Positions 10,153 through 18,207 are shown, numbered from the stretch's first letter. The stretch is DNA of 64,000 nt from Sphingomonas sp. Leaf21 (GCF_916858675.1 NZ_CAKASM010000013.1:1-64000); one strand, 5' to 3'. The notes: a model not told the origin generated them from the sequence alone. Made by a program: numbers and translations.

Positions 10153-10403
10153 GGCTGGATAAGATCGTGCGTTTCGCCGCCGCCCGCTTCCAGCTCGGCA
10201 ATGCTTTCCAGCAGGCGCTGGGCGTTCTTGGGCGAGCGCAGCAGGTACAACGTCTCCTCGATCGACGCCCATTCGCTGGCGGAGATCAGCACGGCGCCTT
10301 CACCCCGTTGGCGAGTGATCGCCATGGGGGCGCGGTCGGCGACGACCTTGTCGATCATCGCCTTCAGATTTTCGCGCGCTTCGGAATAGGAGACGGCCTG
10401 CAT
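10149..10403 (-). CDS. yefM: YefM-family antitoxin
   Basis: This 84-residue antitoxin neutralises YoeB and represses the operon through its N-terminal DNA-binding domain. The sequence begins MQAVSYSEARENLKAMIDKV and contains EGAVLISASEWASIEETLYLLRSP, read here in two parts, which is nearly identical in pattern to E. coli YefM. The C-terminal tail, about residues 60-84, is the toxin-binding region. The ATG at 10403 is chosen over an upstream TTG at 10421 because it matches the family start. The gene overlaps yoeB by 4 bp. Confidence 0.92.
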   Translation of the reverse strand: MQAVSYSEARENLKAMIDKVVADRAPMAITRQRGEGAVLISASEWASIEETLYLLRSPKNAQRLLESIAELEAGGGETHDLIQP

Positions 10404-10440
10404 ACAGCTAAAGTTGTACAACTACCTGTCCAATGTCAAC
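10404..10440 (-). promoter_or_regulatory. yefM-yoeB promoter and TGTACA operator
   Basis: On the minus strand a perfect -35 box TTGACA is at 10439-10434, and TACAAC at 10418-10413 is a -10 candidate with 15 bp spacing. The palindrome GTTGTACAAC at 10413-10422 contains the TGTACA core at 10415-10420. TGTACA is the known core of the E. coli yefM-yoeB operator bound by YefM. The operator overlaps the -10 region about 12 bp before the antitoxin start, consistent with autorepression. Confidence 0.7.
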
Positions 10441-10442
10441 CC

Positions 10443-10754
10443 TCACCGCTTGCGCACAAACTCCGCCCGCAACACCAGCCCCTTGATCCCGTCGAACTTG
10501 CAGTCGATTTCCTGCGCGTCGCCGGTCAGGCGGATCGACTTGATGAGCGTCCCACGCTTCAGCGTCTGGCCTGCGCCCTTGACGGTCAGGTCCTTGATCA
10601 GGGTCACCTGATCCCCGTCGTTCAGGACATTGCCGACCGAGTCCCGCACTACCACCGCGTCATCGTCGCTGCCCGCGCCAGCCTTGGCGGCGGCGTCGGC
10701 GGCGCTGATCCATTCGCCGGTCGCTTCGTCATAGACATATTCGTCGTCGGCCAT
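10443..10754 (-). CDS. phnA: PhnA/YjdM-like protein
   Basis: The C-terminal 70 residues are the PhnA domain: VVRDSVGNVLNDGDQVTLIKDL, seen as two adjacent parts, then GQTLKRGTLIKSIRLT and IDCKFDGIKGLVLRAEFVRK. The N-terminal zinc ribbon of E. coli YjdM is replaced by an acidic YDEATGEWISA segment without Cys pairs. The 103-residue protein starts at the ATG at 10754; an upstream Met at 10775 is less likely. Despite the historic phosphonate name, the function of the family is not settled. It lies between ung and the toxin-antitoxin operon on the same strand. Confidence 0.85.
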   Translation of the reverse strand: MADDEYVYDEATGEWISAADAAAKAGAGSDDDAVVVRDSVGNVLNDGDQVTLIKDLTVKGAGQTLKRGTLIKSIRLTGDAQEIDCKFDGIKGLVLRAEFVRKR

Positions 10755-10833
10755 CGCCTTTGGTCCTTGTCGCATGGGTGGATTGCCGCACCCTATGCGC
10801 GCAGTAGCGAAGCGATGCCATAGCGATTACAGA

Positions 10834-11529
10834 TCAGGACAGCGGCGGTAATGCCCAGTCGATCGGTGGACGGCCATGTTCGGCCAGGAACGCGTTGGCC
10901 TTGGAAAAGGGCTTCGAGCCGAAGAAGCCGCCCCGTGCCGACAGGGGCGAGGGATGGACAGAGGTCAGGACGCAATGCCGCCCCGCGCCCATCTCGCGCA
11001 CGAACCCCGCCTTCTTCTGGGCATAGGCGCCCCACAGGATGAAGACGACGGGATCGGGCCTGGCGGCGACGGCGCGGATGATGGCGTCGGTGAACCGCTC
11101 CCAGCCGCGCCCCTGATGCGACGCGGCCTGCCCCATGCGCACGGTCAGTACCGAGTTGAGCAACAGCACCCCCTGCCGCGCCCAATGGTCGAGCAGGCCG
11201 TGGGAGGGCGGGGCGATGCCCAGGTCGGTCGCCATTTCCTTGTAGATGTTGACCAGGCTGGGCGGCGGCCGGACGCCAGGCTGGACCGAGAAGGCCAGGC
11301 CATGCGCCTGGCCCTCGCCATGATAGGGGTCCTGCCCCAGGATCACCACGCGCACCTGGTCGAGCGGCGTCAGGGCGAGTGCGCGAAACCATTCGGCGGG
11401 GCGCGGAAAGATCCGCTGCCCGCTCGCGCGTTCTTCGGCGAGGAAGGTCTTGAGCGCCTGCATATAGGGCTCGTCGAACTGGTCGCGCAGGACCGCCAGC
11501 CAGCTCGGGTCCAGATGAATGTCGCTCAT
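10834..11529 (-). CDS. ung: Uracil-DNA glycosylase (family 1)
   Basis: Ung removes uracil from DNA to start base excision repair. The catalytic water-activating motif [17 protein letters not shown] and the leucine-loop HPSPLSA are both present, along with [10 protein letters not shown]. At 231 residues it has normal length and looks complete. It starts at the ATG at 11529, divergent from the lipoprotein gene at 11658. PhnA follows about 80 bp downstream. Confidence 0.96.
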   Translation of the reverse strand: MSDIHLDPSWLAVLRDQFDEPYMQALKTFLAEERASGQRIFPRPAEWFRALALTPLDQVRVVILGQDPYHGEGQAHGLAFSVQPGVRPPPSLVNIYKEMATDLGIAPPSHGLLDHWARQGVLLLNSVLTVRMGQAASHQGRGWERFTDAIIRAVAARPDPVVFILWGAYAQKKAGFVREMGAGRHCVLTSVHPSPLSARGGFFGSKPFSKANAFLAEHGRPPIDWALPPLS

Positions 11530-11630
11530 CGCGTCTTCTTGCCCCCCGTGCGATTGCCGCGCAACCGGCTTCGCGGATGATCGTTATGCAGGCGATACGG
11601 TCGTCATTCCGTCGGCCGCCGAATTCTTGG

Positions 11631-11660
11631 AGGATGCTGGATATGAGGATGCTGGATATG
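11631..11660 (+). repeat. Perfect 15 bp tandem duplication over a start site
   Basis: AGGATGCTGGATATG occurs twice back to back, at 11631-11645 and 11646-11660. Each unit contains an AGGA ribosome binding element and an ATG at its end. Fifteen bases is five codons, so the duplication stays in frame and gives the lipoprotein two nearly equivalent starts. Confidence 0.9.
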
Positions 11661-12035
11661 AAGCGTTCGACGATCACCCTCGCCGTGCTGGCGGCCGCGC
11701 TGCCACTGGCGGCCTGCGGCTCCTCGTCCGAGCCGGCCAACAACGCCGCGGCGATGGCGCCCGGCAACGCGAGCGTGATGAGCGCCGATGCGCTCGGTGC
11801 CAAGATCCGCAACCTGCCCGAGGGCCAGCGGCGCGGCGTGCTGTTCCGCGCGATCCGCGATGCGGGGCCGAGCGGCGCGAGCTGCCAGTCGGTCACCGCG
11901 ATGAAGGAGGCCGCTTCGGTCAATGGCAATCCGACCTGGAACGCGGTCTGCGACGGTACGACCCAGTGGACGATCGTGCTGACCGCCGACCAGTCGGCCA
12001 GCGTCACCGGGCCGGGGCCCGTCACGATCAAGTGA
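11658..12035 (+). CDS. Small lipoprotein of unknown function
   Basis: The 125-residue product begins MKRSTITLAVLAAALPLAAC, a clear lipoprotein signal with the lipid-modified Cys at residue 20. The rest has no recognised domain: an Asn/Ala-rich linker, then ALGAKIRNLPEGQRRGVLFRAI and a segment with two Cys (ASCQSV and NAVCDG) that could form a disulfide. The start is ambiguous because of the 15 bp tandem duplication: translation could begin at 11643 with GGAGGA upstream, adding MRMLD. It is divergent from ung. Confidence 0.75.
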   Translation: MKRSTITLAVLAAALPLAACGSSSEPANNAAAMAPGNASVMSADALGAKIRNLPEGQRRGVLFRAIRDAGPSGASCQSVTAMKEAASVNGNPTWNAVCDGTTQWTIVLTADQSASVTGPGPVTIK

Positions 12036-12064
12036 CCGATGGCGGGGCTCGACCGCGTTCCGCC

Positions 12065-12508
12065 TCACGGGGCGGCGTGGTCGAGCTTCGCCCGCGTCGC
12101 CGGATCGTCCTGCCCGTCGAAGAACCGGTCGAGTCCCTGGCGGAACGGCGCGGGATCATCGGCGACGGCGGCGAACAGGGTCAGCGAGGAGCGCAGCTTG
12201 ATCGCATCGATCCCGCCGAACACCGCCTGCGCCGAACCCGGCGCGGCGATGGCGGCGGCGACCGCCTCGACCAGGCGCGGTCCGAGCAGCGGATGCGCCA
12301 GATAGGCGCGGGCCTCCGCGGCGTCCCGGATCGCGTAATGGCGTGCGGTCGGGCTGCGGCCGAGACCGGCGATCTGGGGGAAGACGAACCACATCCAGTG
12401 GCTCTGCTTTCGCCCCGCGCGCAGTTCGGCCATCGCGGTGGCATGGCTGTCGGCCTGGGCGACGACGAAGCGGTCGAGCGCGGATTCGGGCGGGGCGGCA
12501 TGGGTCAT
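12065..12508 (-). CDS. DUF1810 family protein
   Basis: The 147-residue protein has the DUF1810 pattern: LDRFVVAQ near the N-terminus, then RKQSHWMWFVFPQIAGLGRSP, read in overlapping parts, and a C-terminal FFDGQDDPATRAKL. E. coli YfbQ-unrelated homologues are about 140 residues and soluble; their role is not firmly established. The ATG at 12508 fits the family start. A GGAAC-type promoter candidate lies just upstream, shared as a divergent region with the lipoprotein at 12575. It ends 29 bp from the convergent lipoprotein gene at 11658-12035. Confidence 0.85.
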   Translation of the reverse strand: MTHAAPPESALDRFVVAQADSHATAMAELRAGRKQSHWMWFVFPQIAGLGRSPTARHYAIRDAAEARAYLAHPLLGPRLVEAVAAAIAAPGSAQAVFGGIDAIKLRSSLTLFAAVADDPAPFRQGLDRFFDGQDDPATRAKLDHAAP

Positions 12509-12516
12509 GTCCCGGC

Positions 12517-12542
12517 AACCGGCCACGCCGTCAAAGCGTTCC
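12517..12542 (-). promoter_or_regulatory. Candidate EcfG-type general stress promoter for the DUF1810 gene
   Basis: On the minus strand GGAAC at 12542-12538 is followed after 17 bases by GGTT at 12520-12517. This resembles the alphaproteobacterial EcfG/SigT consensus GGAAC-N16/17-CGTT. It lies a few bases upstream of the DUF1810 start at 12508, so the leader would be very short. This is a pattern match only. Confidence 0.4.
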
Positions 12543-12574
12543 CATTGCAAGATTATGACTGTCAGGAGAGAGAC

Positions 12575-13087
12575 ATGCGCCGCTTCGCCTTCCTTGCCCC
12601 CCTGGCCCTGCTGGCGCTCGCGGCCTGTGGCAGTCGGGAGGGGGATGCCGACTCGGACGTCGCGCCGGGCAACTTCACGCCGCCGGGCACCGCGAAGCCG
12701 ACGCCGATTCCGGGCGTGGCGCAGGTCAATCCGCTGACCGCCTATGTCGGCCATTATCCCAACGACGCGGTCGACGGCGTGACCTTCTTCGATCGGACCG
12801 AGGTGGCGAGCGCGCTGCACGACGCGGTCGGCGACCAGAAGCTCGTGCAGCGGATCATGTCGCGCGGCGCGGTGACCGTGCCGATCTTCCGCCAGGGGAC
12901 GCAGGGCATCGCGGCGCATGGCTGCACGCCGCACGACTGCGCCGACAACAACTGGACGGTCGAGATCGACCTCAGATCATCCAAGGCGCGGGTCTGCTAT
13001 CACGACCGTGAGACGATGGGCGACCGCAGCCACTGGTATATGGGCGGCGCACCGGTGACCCAGCCGGGTGAGTGCCCGCAGGCGTGA
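12575..13087 (+). CDS. Lipoprotein of unknown function
   Basis: The 170-residue product starts MRRFAFLAPLALLALAAC, a lipoprotein signal with Cys at residue 18. A Pro/Thr-rich linker follows. The remainder contains VGHYPNDAVDGVTFF, a segment with HGCTPHDCADNNWTVEI and a final CYHD...GECPQA, so four Cys could pair in the periplasm. A gene with this pattern is not known to me by function; the C-terminal half loosely resembles small inhibitor-like folds. CAGGAGAG at 12563-12570 supports the ATG at 12575. It ends near a hairpin shared with the convergent mipA gene. Confidence 0.75.
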   Translation: MRRFAFLAPLALLALAACGSREGDADSDVAPGNFTPPGTAKPTPIPGVAQVNPLTAYVGHYPNDAVDGVTFFDRTEVASALHDAVGDQKLVQRIMSRGAVTVPIFRQGTQGIAAHGCTPHDCADNNWTVEIDLRSSKARVCYHDRETMGDRSHWYMGGAPVTQPGECPQA

Positions 13088-13091
13088 GCGA

Positions 13092-13114
13092 TCCTCCCCG
13101 GTTTACGGGGAGGA
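13092..13114. terminator. Hairpin between convergent genes (U-type half repeat)
   Basis: TCCTCCCCG at 13092-13100 pairs with CGGGGAGGA at 13106-13114 around a TTTA-containing loop. It lies between the stops of the lipoprotein gene (13087) and mipA (13121). The sequence is the first hairpin of the U repeat family seen elsewhere in the window and may serve as a bidirectional terminator. No T-tract is present. Confidence 0.5.
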
Positions 13115-13120
13115 CCAACG

Positions 13121-14017
13121 TCAGAAGGTATAGGCGATGCCCAACGCGCTCAGCCACTGGCTGCGCGAGCCGGCCTGCGACACGATCGGGCTGTCGCCGA
13201 AGTCGTTGATCATGCGGCCATAGGTCAGGCCGCCGACCAGCTTCCACCCCTTGAGCAGATTGCCGGTGATCGAATAGGTCGCCAGCCCGCCGACCGACCA
13301 GTCCTTCCAGCCCGCGCTGGCATTATAGACGGGCAGGCCGCTCGCCAGGCTCTGGTTCTGGTCGATCGAGAAATAGCGGCGGGCATAGCCGCGCCCGACA
13401 TGCTCGGCGGTGGCGAACAGGCCGACCGCCGCCTTGGTCGACAAGGGGGTGAAATAATTGACCGAGGGCTGCCAGATGCCGCTGTCGTGCACGCCGGTGA
13501 CATCGTGGCGATAGCTGAGCGAGACGGACAGCCGGTCATAGGGGCTGGTCACGACGCCGATCTTGCCGATGCCGACATAGCCGCCGAGTTCCACCGCCGG
13601 GCCGATCTTGCCCAAGGCGCGGACGCGGGCATCGTCGATCTGCGACGGGGCGCTGCGATCGAGATTGACCACGCCGATCGGTCCCGCCTGGAAATCCCAG
13701 TCGCGATTGTTCTTGTCACCGATCAGGTCGACCGAAAGGCGATTGCCGATCAGGGTGATGGTGTGCCCGTCGATATAGGCCAACGCGGCGGGCGCGGGCG
13801 AGAAGCTATAGTCGTTCGACCCCTCGTAATCCGGCAGATAGGCCGCACCCAGGCCGATGGTGACGGTGTTCTTGCCCAACTGGCCCGCCATTTCGGCGGC
13901 GGCGGGGTTGTTGGCGACGGTCGTATCCTGTGCCCAGGCGGGCACCGACAGGGACAGCGCGCCGGCCGCGATCAGCGGCGCGAATGCGCGCGAATATGGG
14001 CGCGTAAAAGGGCGCAA
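13121..14017 (-). CDS. MipA/OmpV family outer membrane protein
   Basis: A signal peptide (APLIAAGALSLSVPAWAQ) precedes a beta-barrel of the MipA/OmpV family. Typical features are VTIGLGAAYLPDYEGS, which opens the first strands, and the terminal aromatic residue in GIAYTF, the signal for BAM-dependent assembly. The mature length of about 275 residues is normal. MipA was described as a scaffold for murein enzymes, but most homologues are uncharacterised barrels. The gene stands alone between convergent and divergent neighbours. Confidence 0.88.
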   Translation of the reverse strand: MRPFTRPYSRAFAPLIAAGALSLSVPAWAQDTTVANNPAAAEMAGQLGKNTVTIGLGAAYLPDYEGSNDYSFSPAPAALAYIDGHTITLIGNRLSVDLIGDKNNRDWDFQAGPIGVVNLDRSAPSQIDDARVRALGKIGPAVELGGYVGIGKIGVVTSPYDRLSVSLSYRHDVTGVHDSGIWQPSVNYFTPLSTKAAVGLFATAEHVGRGYARRYFSIDQNQSLASGLPVYNASAGWKDWSVGGLATYSITGNLLKGWKLVGGLTYGRMINDFGDSPIVSQAGSRSQWLSALGIAYTF

Positions 14018-14087
14018 GACGAAAACTCCCCGAATGGATTATCCGAAATGGAACGCTAGGGTGAGGATTTCGCTCCGGTTCCGTCGT

Positions 14088-14519
14088 TCAGAAAATGTAA
14101 CGCATCCGGATCTGTTGTGTTTCGGCAACAGAATAGAGCGTGAAGCGGGCGGCGGAAAAGCGCGGCGGGCCGAACCGGATCGCGGGGTTGCGCGAAAAGC
14201 CGAAGCCCTCGCGCGGGATACCCGCCAGCGTGTCGAGCTTGGCGTTGCCATTCTCGTCATGGATGACCGCTGCGGCATAATTGCCATGCGGCAAACCGTC
14301 GAGGTGAAGCGCCTTCTGCCCCGCCGGGACCGACCGCGTCATGGCGCGCGCGTCGTCTATACAGGCGGGGAAATTGTCCGGATCGGCGGTCAGGCACAGG
14401 CGGATCATCCCCTTGCCCGAGCGCATATTGTCCACCCCGATATCCAGGCGGCTAACCGGCGCGGCGCTCACCAGCGGCAGCGCGGCCAGCGCCAGAAGCA
14501 CGGCGAGCGGCCTGCGCAT
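14088..14519 (-). CDS. DUF2141 domain exported protein
   Basis: A short signal (MRRPLAVLLALAALPLVSA) leads into the DUF2141 domain: IDIGVDNMRSGKGMIRLCL-like opening (here LDIGVDNMRSGKGMIRLCL), LPHGNYAAAVIHDENGNAKLD and GFGFSRNP. In this family the HDENGNxKLD stretch is a conserved calcium-like loop. The protein has 143 residues. The ATG at 14519 lies inside the end of the upstream hydroxylase gene, overlapping it by 68 bp in another frame, so expression is probably coupled. Confidence 0.82.
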   Translation of the reverse strand: MRRPLAVLLALAALPLVSAAPVSRLDIGVDNMRSGKGMIRLCLTADPDNFPACIDDARAMTRSVPAGQKALHLDGLPHGNYAAAVIHDENGNAKLDTLAGIPREGFGFSRNPAIRFGPPRFSAARFTLYSVAETQQIRMRYIF

Positions 14520-15240
14520 GGGCGCGCCCGAAATCGCCAAGCCCCCGGTCGGTGCCGCAGAGGCGATCCCAGAAGCGGAAATAGAGTCCATAGTTGCACC
14601 CATATTGCTCATGATGCCGTTGATGGTGGCTGGCCGTGATGAGCCACCCCCCCAGGTGCCCCTGCCACAGGAATCGAGGAAAGATTTCCCAACCCATGTG
14701 GTTGGTGACGCCCATAACGGTCATGATCGTCAGGACCAAGCCAAGTGCGGCGACATGGATCGGAATCACGAAGACCAGTAGCGGAATGGCCACAGCCCCG
14801 GTCAGCGCCTCGATCGGATGAAAGGCCATCGCGGCCCAGGCGGTGGGCGGTCGACTGGCATGATGGACGGCATGGGCACGCTTGAAGATCGCCGGGCGGT
14901 GCATCCAGCGATGCGTCCAGTAGAACCAGGTGTCGTGCGCGATCAGGTAGAGCAGCACCGAAACGGGCAGATACCAGAGCGGATAGGCATGGACATCGGC
15001 ATAGATCCGCGTCCAGCCGCGATTCTGCCAGCCCCAGGCGACGACTCCCGCGGGCACGCCGTAGATCGCGGCGGAGGCCAGGCTCCAGGCGATCTCGCGC
15101 CGGATCTGCGGGTCGAGACCGGCATACAGATCGGGATGCCGCGCCCGGGTCGCGAGCGCGAACGCACCCGAGGCGAGCAGATAGCGGACCCCGACGATCA
15201 GCGTCATGGCGATGGCGGAGAGGATCAGGGCGAGCGTCAC
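14452..15240 (-). CDS. Sterol desaturase / fatty acid hydroxylase superfamily membrane protein
   Basis: This integral membrane protein carries the three histidine clusters of the di-iron hydroxylase superfamily: HDTWFYWTHRWMH, HAVHH and HHQRHH. Hydrophobic helices are at about residues 1-25, 48-70, 80-100 and 145-175. Substrate cannot be read from sequence; lipids are likely. At 262 residues it is much longer than CrtZ carotene hydroxylases and lacks their pattern. The frame continues upstream to 15408, but the GTG at 15240 starts the conserved hydrophobic N-terminus; its ribosome binding site is weak. The C-terminal 35 residues overlap the DUF2141 gene. Confidence 0.82.
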   Translation of the reverse strand: MTLALILSAIAMTLIVGVRYLLASGAFALATRARHPDLYAGLDPQIRREIAWSLASAAIYGVPAGVVAWGWQNRGWTRIYADVHAYPLWYLPVSVLLYLIAHDTWFYWTHRWMHRPAIFKRAHAVHHASRPPTAWAAMAFHPIEALTGAVAIPLLVFVIPIHVAALGLVLTIMTVMGVTNHMGWEIFPRFLWQGHLGGWLITASHHQRHHEQYGCNYGLYFRFWDRLCGTDRGLGDFGRAHAQAARRASGAGRAAAGERRAG

Positions 15241-15303
15241 GGCGGGAGTGTAGCCTATCGGAGGCGGGGCTTGAACCGTGATCGTCCGGCGCGGCGTCCT
15301 TTT

Positions 15304-15351
15304 GTTCGCGGACGCGCGGAGAGGAATGATTCTCCGCGTCTCCGCGCGAAC
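15304..15351. repeat. Imperfect inverted repeat in intergenic region
   Basis: GTTCGCG at 15304-15310 pairs with CGCGAAC at 15345-15351, and inside it GCGGAGA at 15316-15322 pairs with TCTCCGC at 15331-15337. It lies in a 200 bp gap between the GNAT gene and the hydroxylase gene on the same strand and could be a terminator-like structure. Bases 15360-15395 contain another short dispersed sequence around GTTCAGGCCGAGCG. Confidence 0.6.
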
Positions 15352-15438
15352 CCGATCCCGCCCCCGTTCAGGCCGAGCGAGGTCGCCCACGCCCAAAGCC
15401 TTCGACACATGGAGCCTCTCGCGCTTCCGAGTCGCGCA

Positions 15439-15963
15439 TCACCCCCGCTGGAAGATCAGAATCGGCCGCTCGTGATACACGCCCTCGACCACCGAGCCGT
15501 AACCCAGCTTTCCCGCCAGCCGGAGCGAGGCCGCGTTGCCGGGATCGATGATGCAGCAGGTACGCGGAACACCGTTGGCATCGGCCCAGCCCAGCGCGGC
15601 CCGCATCGCCTCGCCGGCATAACCCCGGCCATGCCCGGCGGCCGACAGCGCCCAGCCTGTCTCCGGCACGGTCAGTTCGGGCACGATCGCGCGCCGCGAT
15701 TCGAGCATTCCGACATCGCCCAGTATCGCGCCGGTCACGCGGTCGCACACCACCCAGGCGCCGTAGCCGAACGCCGTCCAGCAACCGATCGAACGGAGCA
15801 GCCGGATCCACACATCCTCGCGCGGGCGCGGCTTGCCGCCGATCATCGCATAGACCTGCGGCTCCGCCCACATCGCCGCCAGCGCGTCGAGATCGTCGGG
15901 ATGATGGCCGCGTAGCGTCAGCCGCTCGGTCGTCAGGGTGGGGGCGGGGCTGGTGAAGGTCAT
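15439..15963 (-). CDS. GNAT family N-acetyltransferase
   Basis: The 174-residue protein is of the RimJ/RimL-like GNAT type. It opens with LTTERLTLRGHHPDDLDAL, has the acetyl-CoA loop GRGYAGEAMRAALGWA (R/Q-x-x-G-x-G/A variant), and ends with NAASLRLAGKLGYGSVVEG, the usual last helix of this group. The acceptor is unknown. The ATG at 15963 begins MTFTSPAPTL; a longer frame upstream overlaps recQ and is not supported. The start is 13 bp after the recQ stop, so the two are likely cotranscribed. Confidence 0.88.
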   Translation of the reverse strand: MTFTSPAPTLTTERLTLRGHHPDDLDALAAMWAEPQVYAMIGGKPRPREDVWIRLLRSIGCWTAFGYGAWVVCDRVTGAILGDVGMLESRRAIVPELTVPETGWALSAAGHGRGYAGEAMRAALGWADANGVPRTCCIIDPGNAASLRLAGKLGYGSVVEGVYHERPILIFQRG

Positions 15964-15976
15964 GACGCAGCCGTTA

Positions 15977-17746
15977 CTATCCGATTTCGCGGATGACCGC
16001 CAGAAACGCCTCGCCATAGGCATCCAGCTTGCGCGCGCCGATACCGGACAGCAGCGACAGCGCGGCCCGGCTGCCCGGTCGCTGCGCCGCCATGTCGCGC
16101 AGCACCGAGTCGTGGAAGATGACATAGGGCGGCACCCCCGCCTCCTGCGCCAGTTCGCGACGCTTGGCACGCAGCGCCTCGAACAGCGGATTGTCCGCCG
16201 GATTGGCCGCGACCGGGGCCGTCCGGCGGCTCCTGCGTTCCCGCTTGGGCGGCACCACCAGCGACAGCCGCGCCTCGCCCTTGATCAGCGCGCGGGCGGC
16301 GGGGCCGAACTCCAGTCCGCCATGATGATTGGTGCGAAGCGCGTCGCGCAGCAACAATGCGCGGTGGACCGGCTTGATCATCGCGACCTCGTCGCCGTCG
16401 ATGATGTTCCAGACCGACAGCGACTCATGCCCGTTCATCAGGCTGCGCTCGGTCGACTGGCCGGTCAGCACCTGCTCGATATAGCCCGCGCCGAACATCT
16501 GCCCGGTCCGGAATACGGCGGAGAGGAATTTCTGCGCGGTGGTGGTCGCATCGACCGCGTCCGGGCTGCCCAGGCAATTGTCGCAATTGCCGCAATCCTC
16601 CGCCAGATCCTCGCCGAAGTGGCGCAGCAGGATCCGCCTGCGGCACCCGCCCGTCTCGACCAGCGCGCCGAGCGCCGACAGCCGTGCGCGCTCGCCCGGC
16701 TGGCGTTCGGGTTCGACCTCGGCGATGCGTTGCCGGGCGCGGGCGAAATCCTCCGCGCCCCAGAACAGGTGCGCCACCGACGGATCCCCGTCGCGGCCCG
16801 CACGCCCGGTCTCCTGATAATAGGCCTCGATCGACTTGGGCAGTCCGGCATGAGCGACGAAGCGCACGTCGGGCTTGTCGATCCCCATGCCGAAGGCGAC
16901 CGTGGCGCACATGACCATGTCCTCGGACGCGACGAAATCGGCCTGGTTCTTCGCCCGAACCGCCGGGTCGAGCCCGGCATGATAGGCGCGAACCGGCCGT
17001 CCGGTGCGCGCCAGCGCCTCGGCCAGCTTCTCGGTCGCGGCGCGCGTCTGGGCATAGACGATGCCGGGACCGGGCGTGTCCGCGACCAGCCGCGCGATCT
17101 GGAGGTTCACATTGGCCTTCGGACTGATCGCATAGCGGATATTGGGCCGGTCGAAGCCCGAGACGATCATCCCCTCGACAGGGATGCCGAGCTGCTTGGC
17201 GATGTCGGCGCGGGTATGCGCGTCGGCGGTCGCGGTGAGGGCGAGCCGGGGCACCTCCGGGAACGCATCCATCAACGGCTCGAGCAGCCGGTAATCGGGG
17301 CGGAAGTCATGGCCCCATTCGCTGACGCAATGCGCTTCGTCGATCGCGAACAGGCTGAGCGGGGCGGAGCCGAGCAACTCGCGGAAATGCCCCGACGAGG
17401 CGCGTTCGGGGGCGACGTAGAGCAGATCGAGCTGGCCGTCGCGGAAGCGCGCGATCGTCTCCGCGCGATTCTGGTCGACGCTGGTCAGCGTGGCGGCGCG
17501 GATGCCGACCGCCTCGGCGGCGCGCAACTGGTCGTGCATCAGCGCGATCAGCGGGCTGACCACGACGCAGCACCCCTCCATCATCACGGCGGGAAGCTGG
17601 TAGCAGAGCGACTTGCCCGCGCCCGTCGGCATGACCGCCAGCGTTCGCTGGCGATGCAGCACCCGGTCGACCACCTGCGCCTGTACGCCGCGGAACTGGC
17701 TATACCCGAAAACTTCGTGGAGCTTGGCAAGGGGGTCGGCGACCAT
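15977..17746 (-). CDS. recQ: ATP-dependent DNA helicase RecQ
   Basis: RecQ is a 3-5 superfamily 2 helicase in recombinational repair. The Walker A motif MPTGAGKSLCYQLPA is at about residues 39-53 and the DEAH box IDEAHCVSEWGHDFRPDY follows. Motif VI reads YQETGRAGRDG. The zinc-binding Cys set appears as CRRRILLRHFGE followed by CGNCDNC. A winged helix and a C-terminal HRDC domain (FEALRAKRRELAQEAGVPPY) complete the standard 589-residue architecture. All key residues seen are intact. Confidence 0.97.
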   Translation of the reverse strand: MVADPLAKLHEVFGYSQFRGVQAQVVDRVLHRQRTLAVMPTGAGKSLCYQLPAVMMEGCCVVVSPLIALMHDQLRAAEAVGIRAATLTSVDQNRAETIARFRDGQLDLLYVAPERASSGHFRELLGSAPLSLFAIDEAHCVSEWGHDFRPDYRLLEPLMDAFPEVPRLALTATADAHTRADIAKQLGIPVEGMIVSGFDRPNIRYAISPKANVNLQIARLVADTPGPGIVYAQTRAATEKLAEALARTGRPVRAYHAGLDPAVRAKNQADFVASEDMVMCATVAFGMGIDKPDVRFVAHAGLPKSIEAYYQETGRAGRDGDPSVAHLFWGAEDFARARQRIAEVEPERQPGERARLSALGALVETGGCRRRILLRHFGEDLAEDCGNCDNCLGSPDAVDATTTAQKFLSAVFRTGQMFGAGYIEQVLTGQSTERSLMNGHESLSVWNIIDGDEVAMIKPVHRALLLRDALRTNHHGGLEFGPAARALIKGEARLSLVVPPKRERRSRRTAPVAANPADNPLFEALRAKRRELAQEAGVPPYVIFHDSVLRDMAAQRPGSRAALSLLSGIGARKLDAYGEAFLAVIREIG

Positions 17747-17834
17747 CGCGGCTCATGTAGCGACCACTCCGCGGATGCGAAAGGGCGGCGGTGCCATCTT
17801 ATCCCCCCGCCCTTATCGCCCCGCCCTTATCACT

Positions 17835-18091
17835 TAGGGCCGATCGGCATTCAACTATGCCTGTCCTTCCCTCGCCCCTCTTAGAGGGGAGAGGGTTGCG
17901 CAGACTTGGTCTTTGCGTAGCAAAGGCTTAGTCGGAGCTGGGTGAGGGGTGAAGCGCTCGAAGAGCGCGCGAGCCTTGAGGCTCGCTCAACCCCTCACCC
18001 AAGCTGCGCTAGTCAGCACGCTGGCAAGCTTCGCTAACCCTCTCCCTGTCCAGGGGAGAGGGGAGAATAAGCTGAATGTCGATCCGGCCTA
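17835..18091. mobile_element. 257 bp MITE-like palindromic element
   Basis: The gap between recQ and csbD is mostly this element. It begins TAGGGCCGATCGGCATTCAAC and ends with the near reverse complement AATGTCGATCCGGCCTA. The terminal inverted repeats are therefore imperfect and about 24 bp long, with TAGG..CCTA tips. Inside are further hairpins: GCCCCTCTTAGAGGGG near 17874, GAGCCTTGAGGCTC near 17969 and CCTGTCCAGG near 18047. No open frame is present. A 90 bp version lacking the centre is at 24583-24672. Flanking target duplications could not be recognised with confidence. Confidence 0.72.
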
Positions 18092-18142
18092 GCCACGCTC
18101 CTCGCGAATAGGGAAGCGAGACGCTCCACGTCACCCTTTGCG

Positions 18143-18166
18143 GGAACATCGGGGTGGTCCGGGGTT
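18143..18166 (+). promoter_or_regulatory. Candidate EcfG-type general stress promoter for csbD
   Basis: GGAAC at 18143-18147 is followed by 16 bases and GTT at 18164-18166, matching the GGAAC-N16/17-(C)GTT pattern of the alphaproteobacterial general stress sigma factor. It lies 42 bp upstream of the CsbD start. CsbD-like genes are frequently under this control, which makes this the best of the three candidates in the window. Confidence 0.6.
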
Positions 18167-18207
18167 TTCACGCACCATCGTTCCTGATCCCAGATAGGAG
18201 ATGTCCC

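Noticed and set aside
14452-15240. Assignment of the sterol desaturase family gene as crtZ carotene hydroxylase
   Set aside because: CrtZ is about 165 residues with a different histidine pattern; this protein is 262 residues with the ERG3-like layout.
15938-17884. 648-codon plus-strand frame opposite recQ
   Set aside because: Shadow of recQ; no start signal or domain and it runs into the palindromic element.
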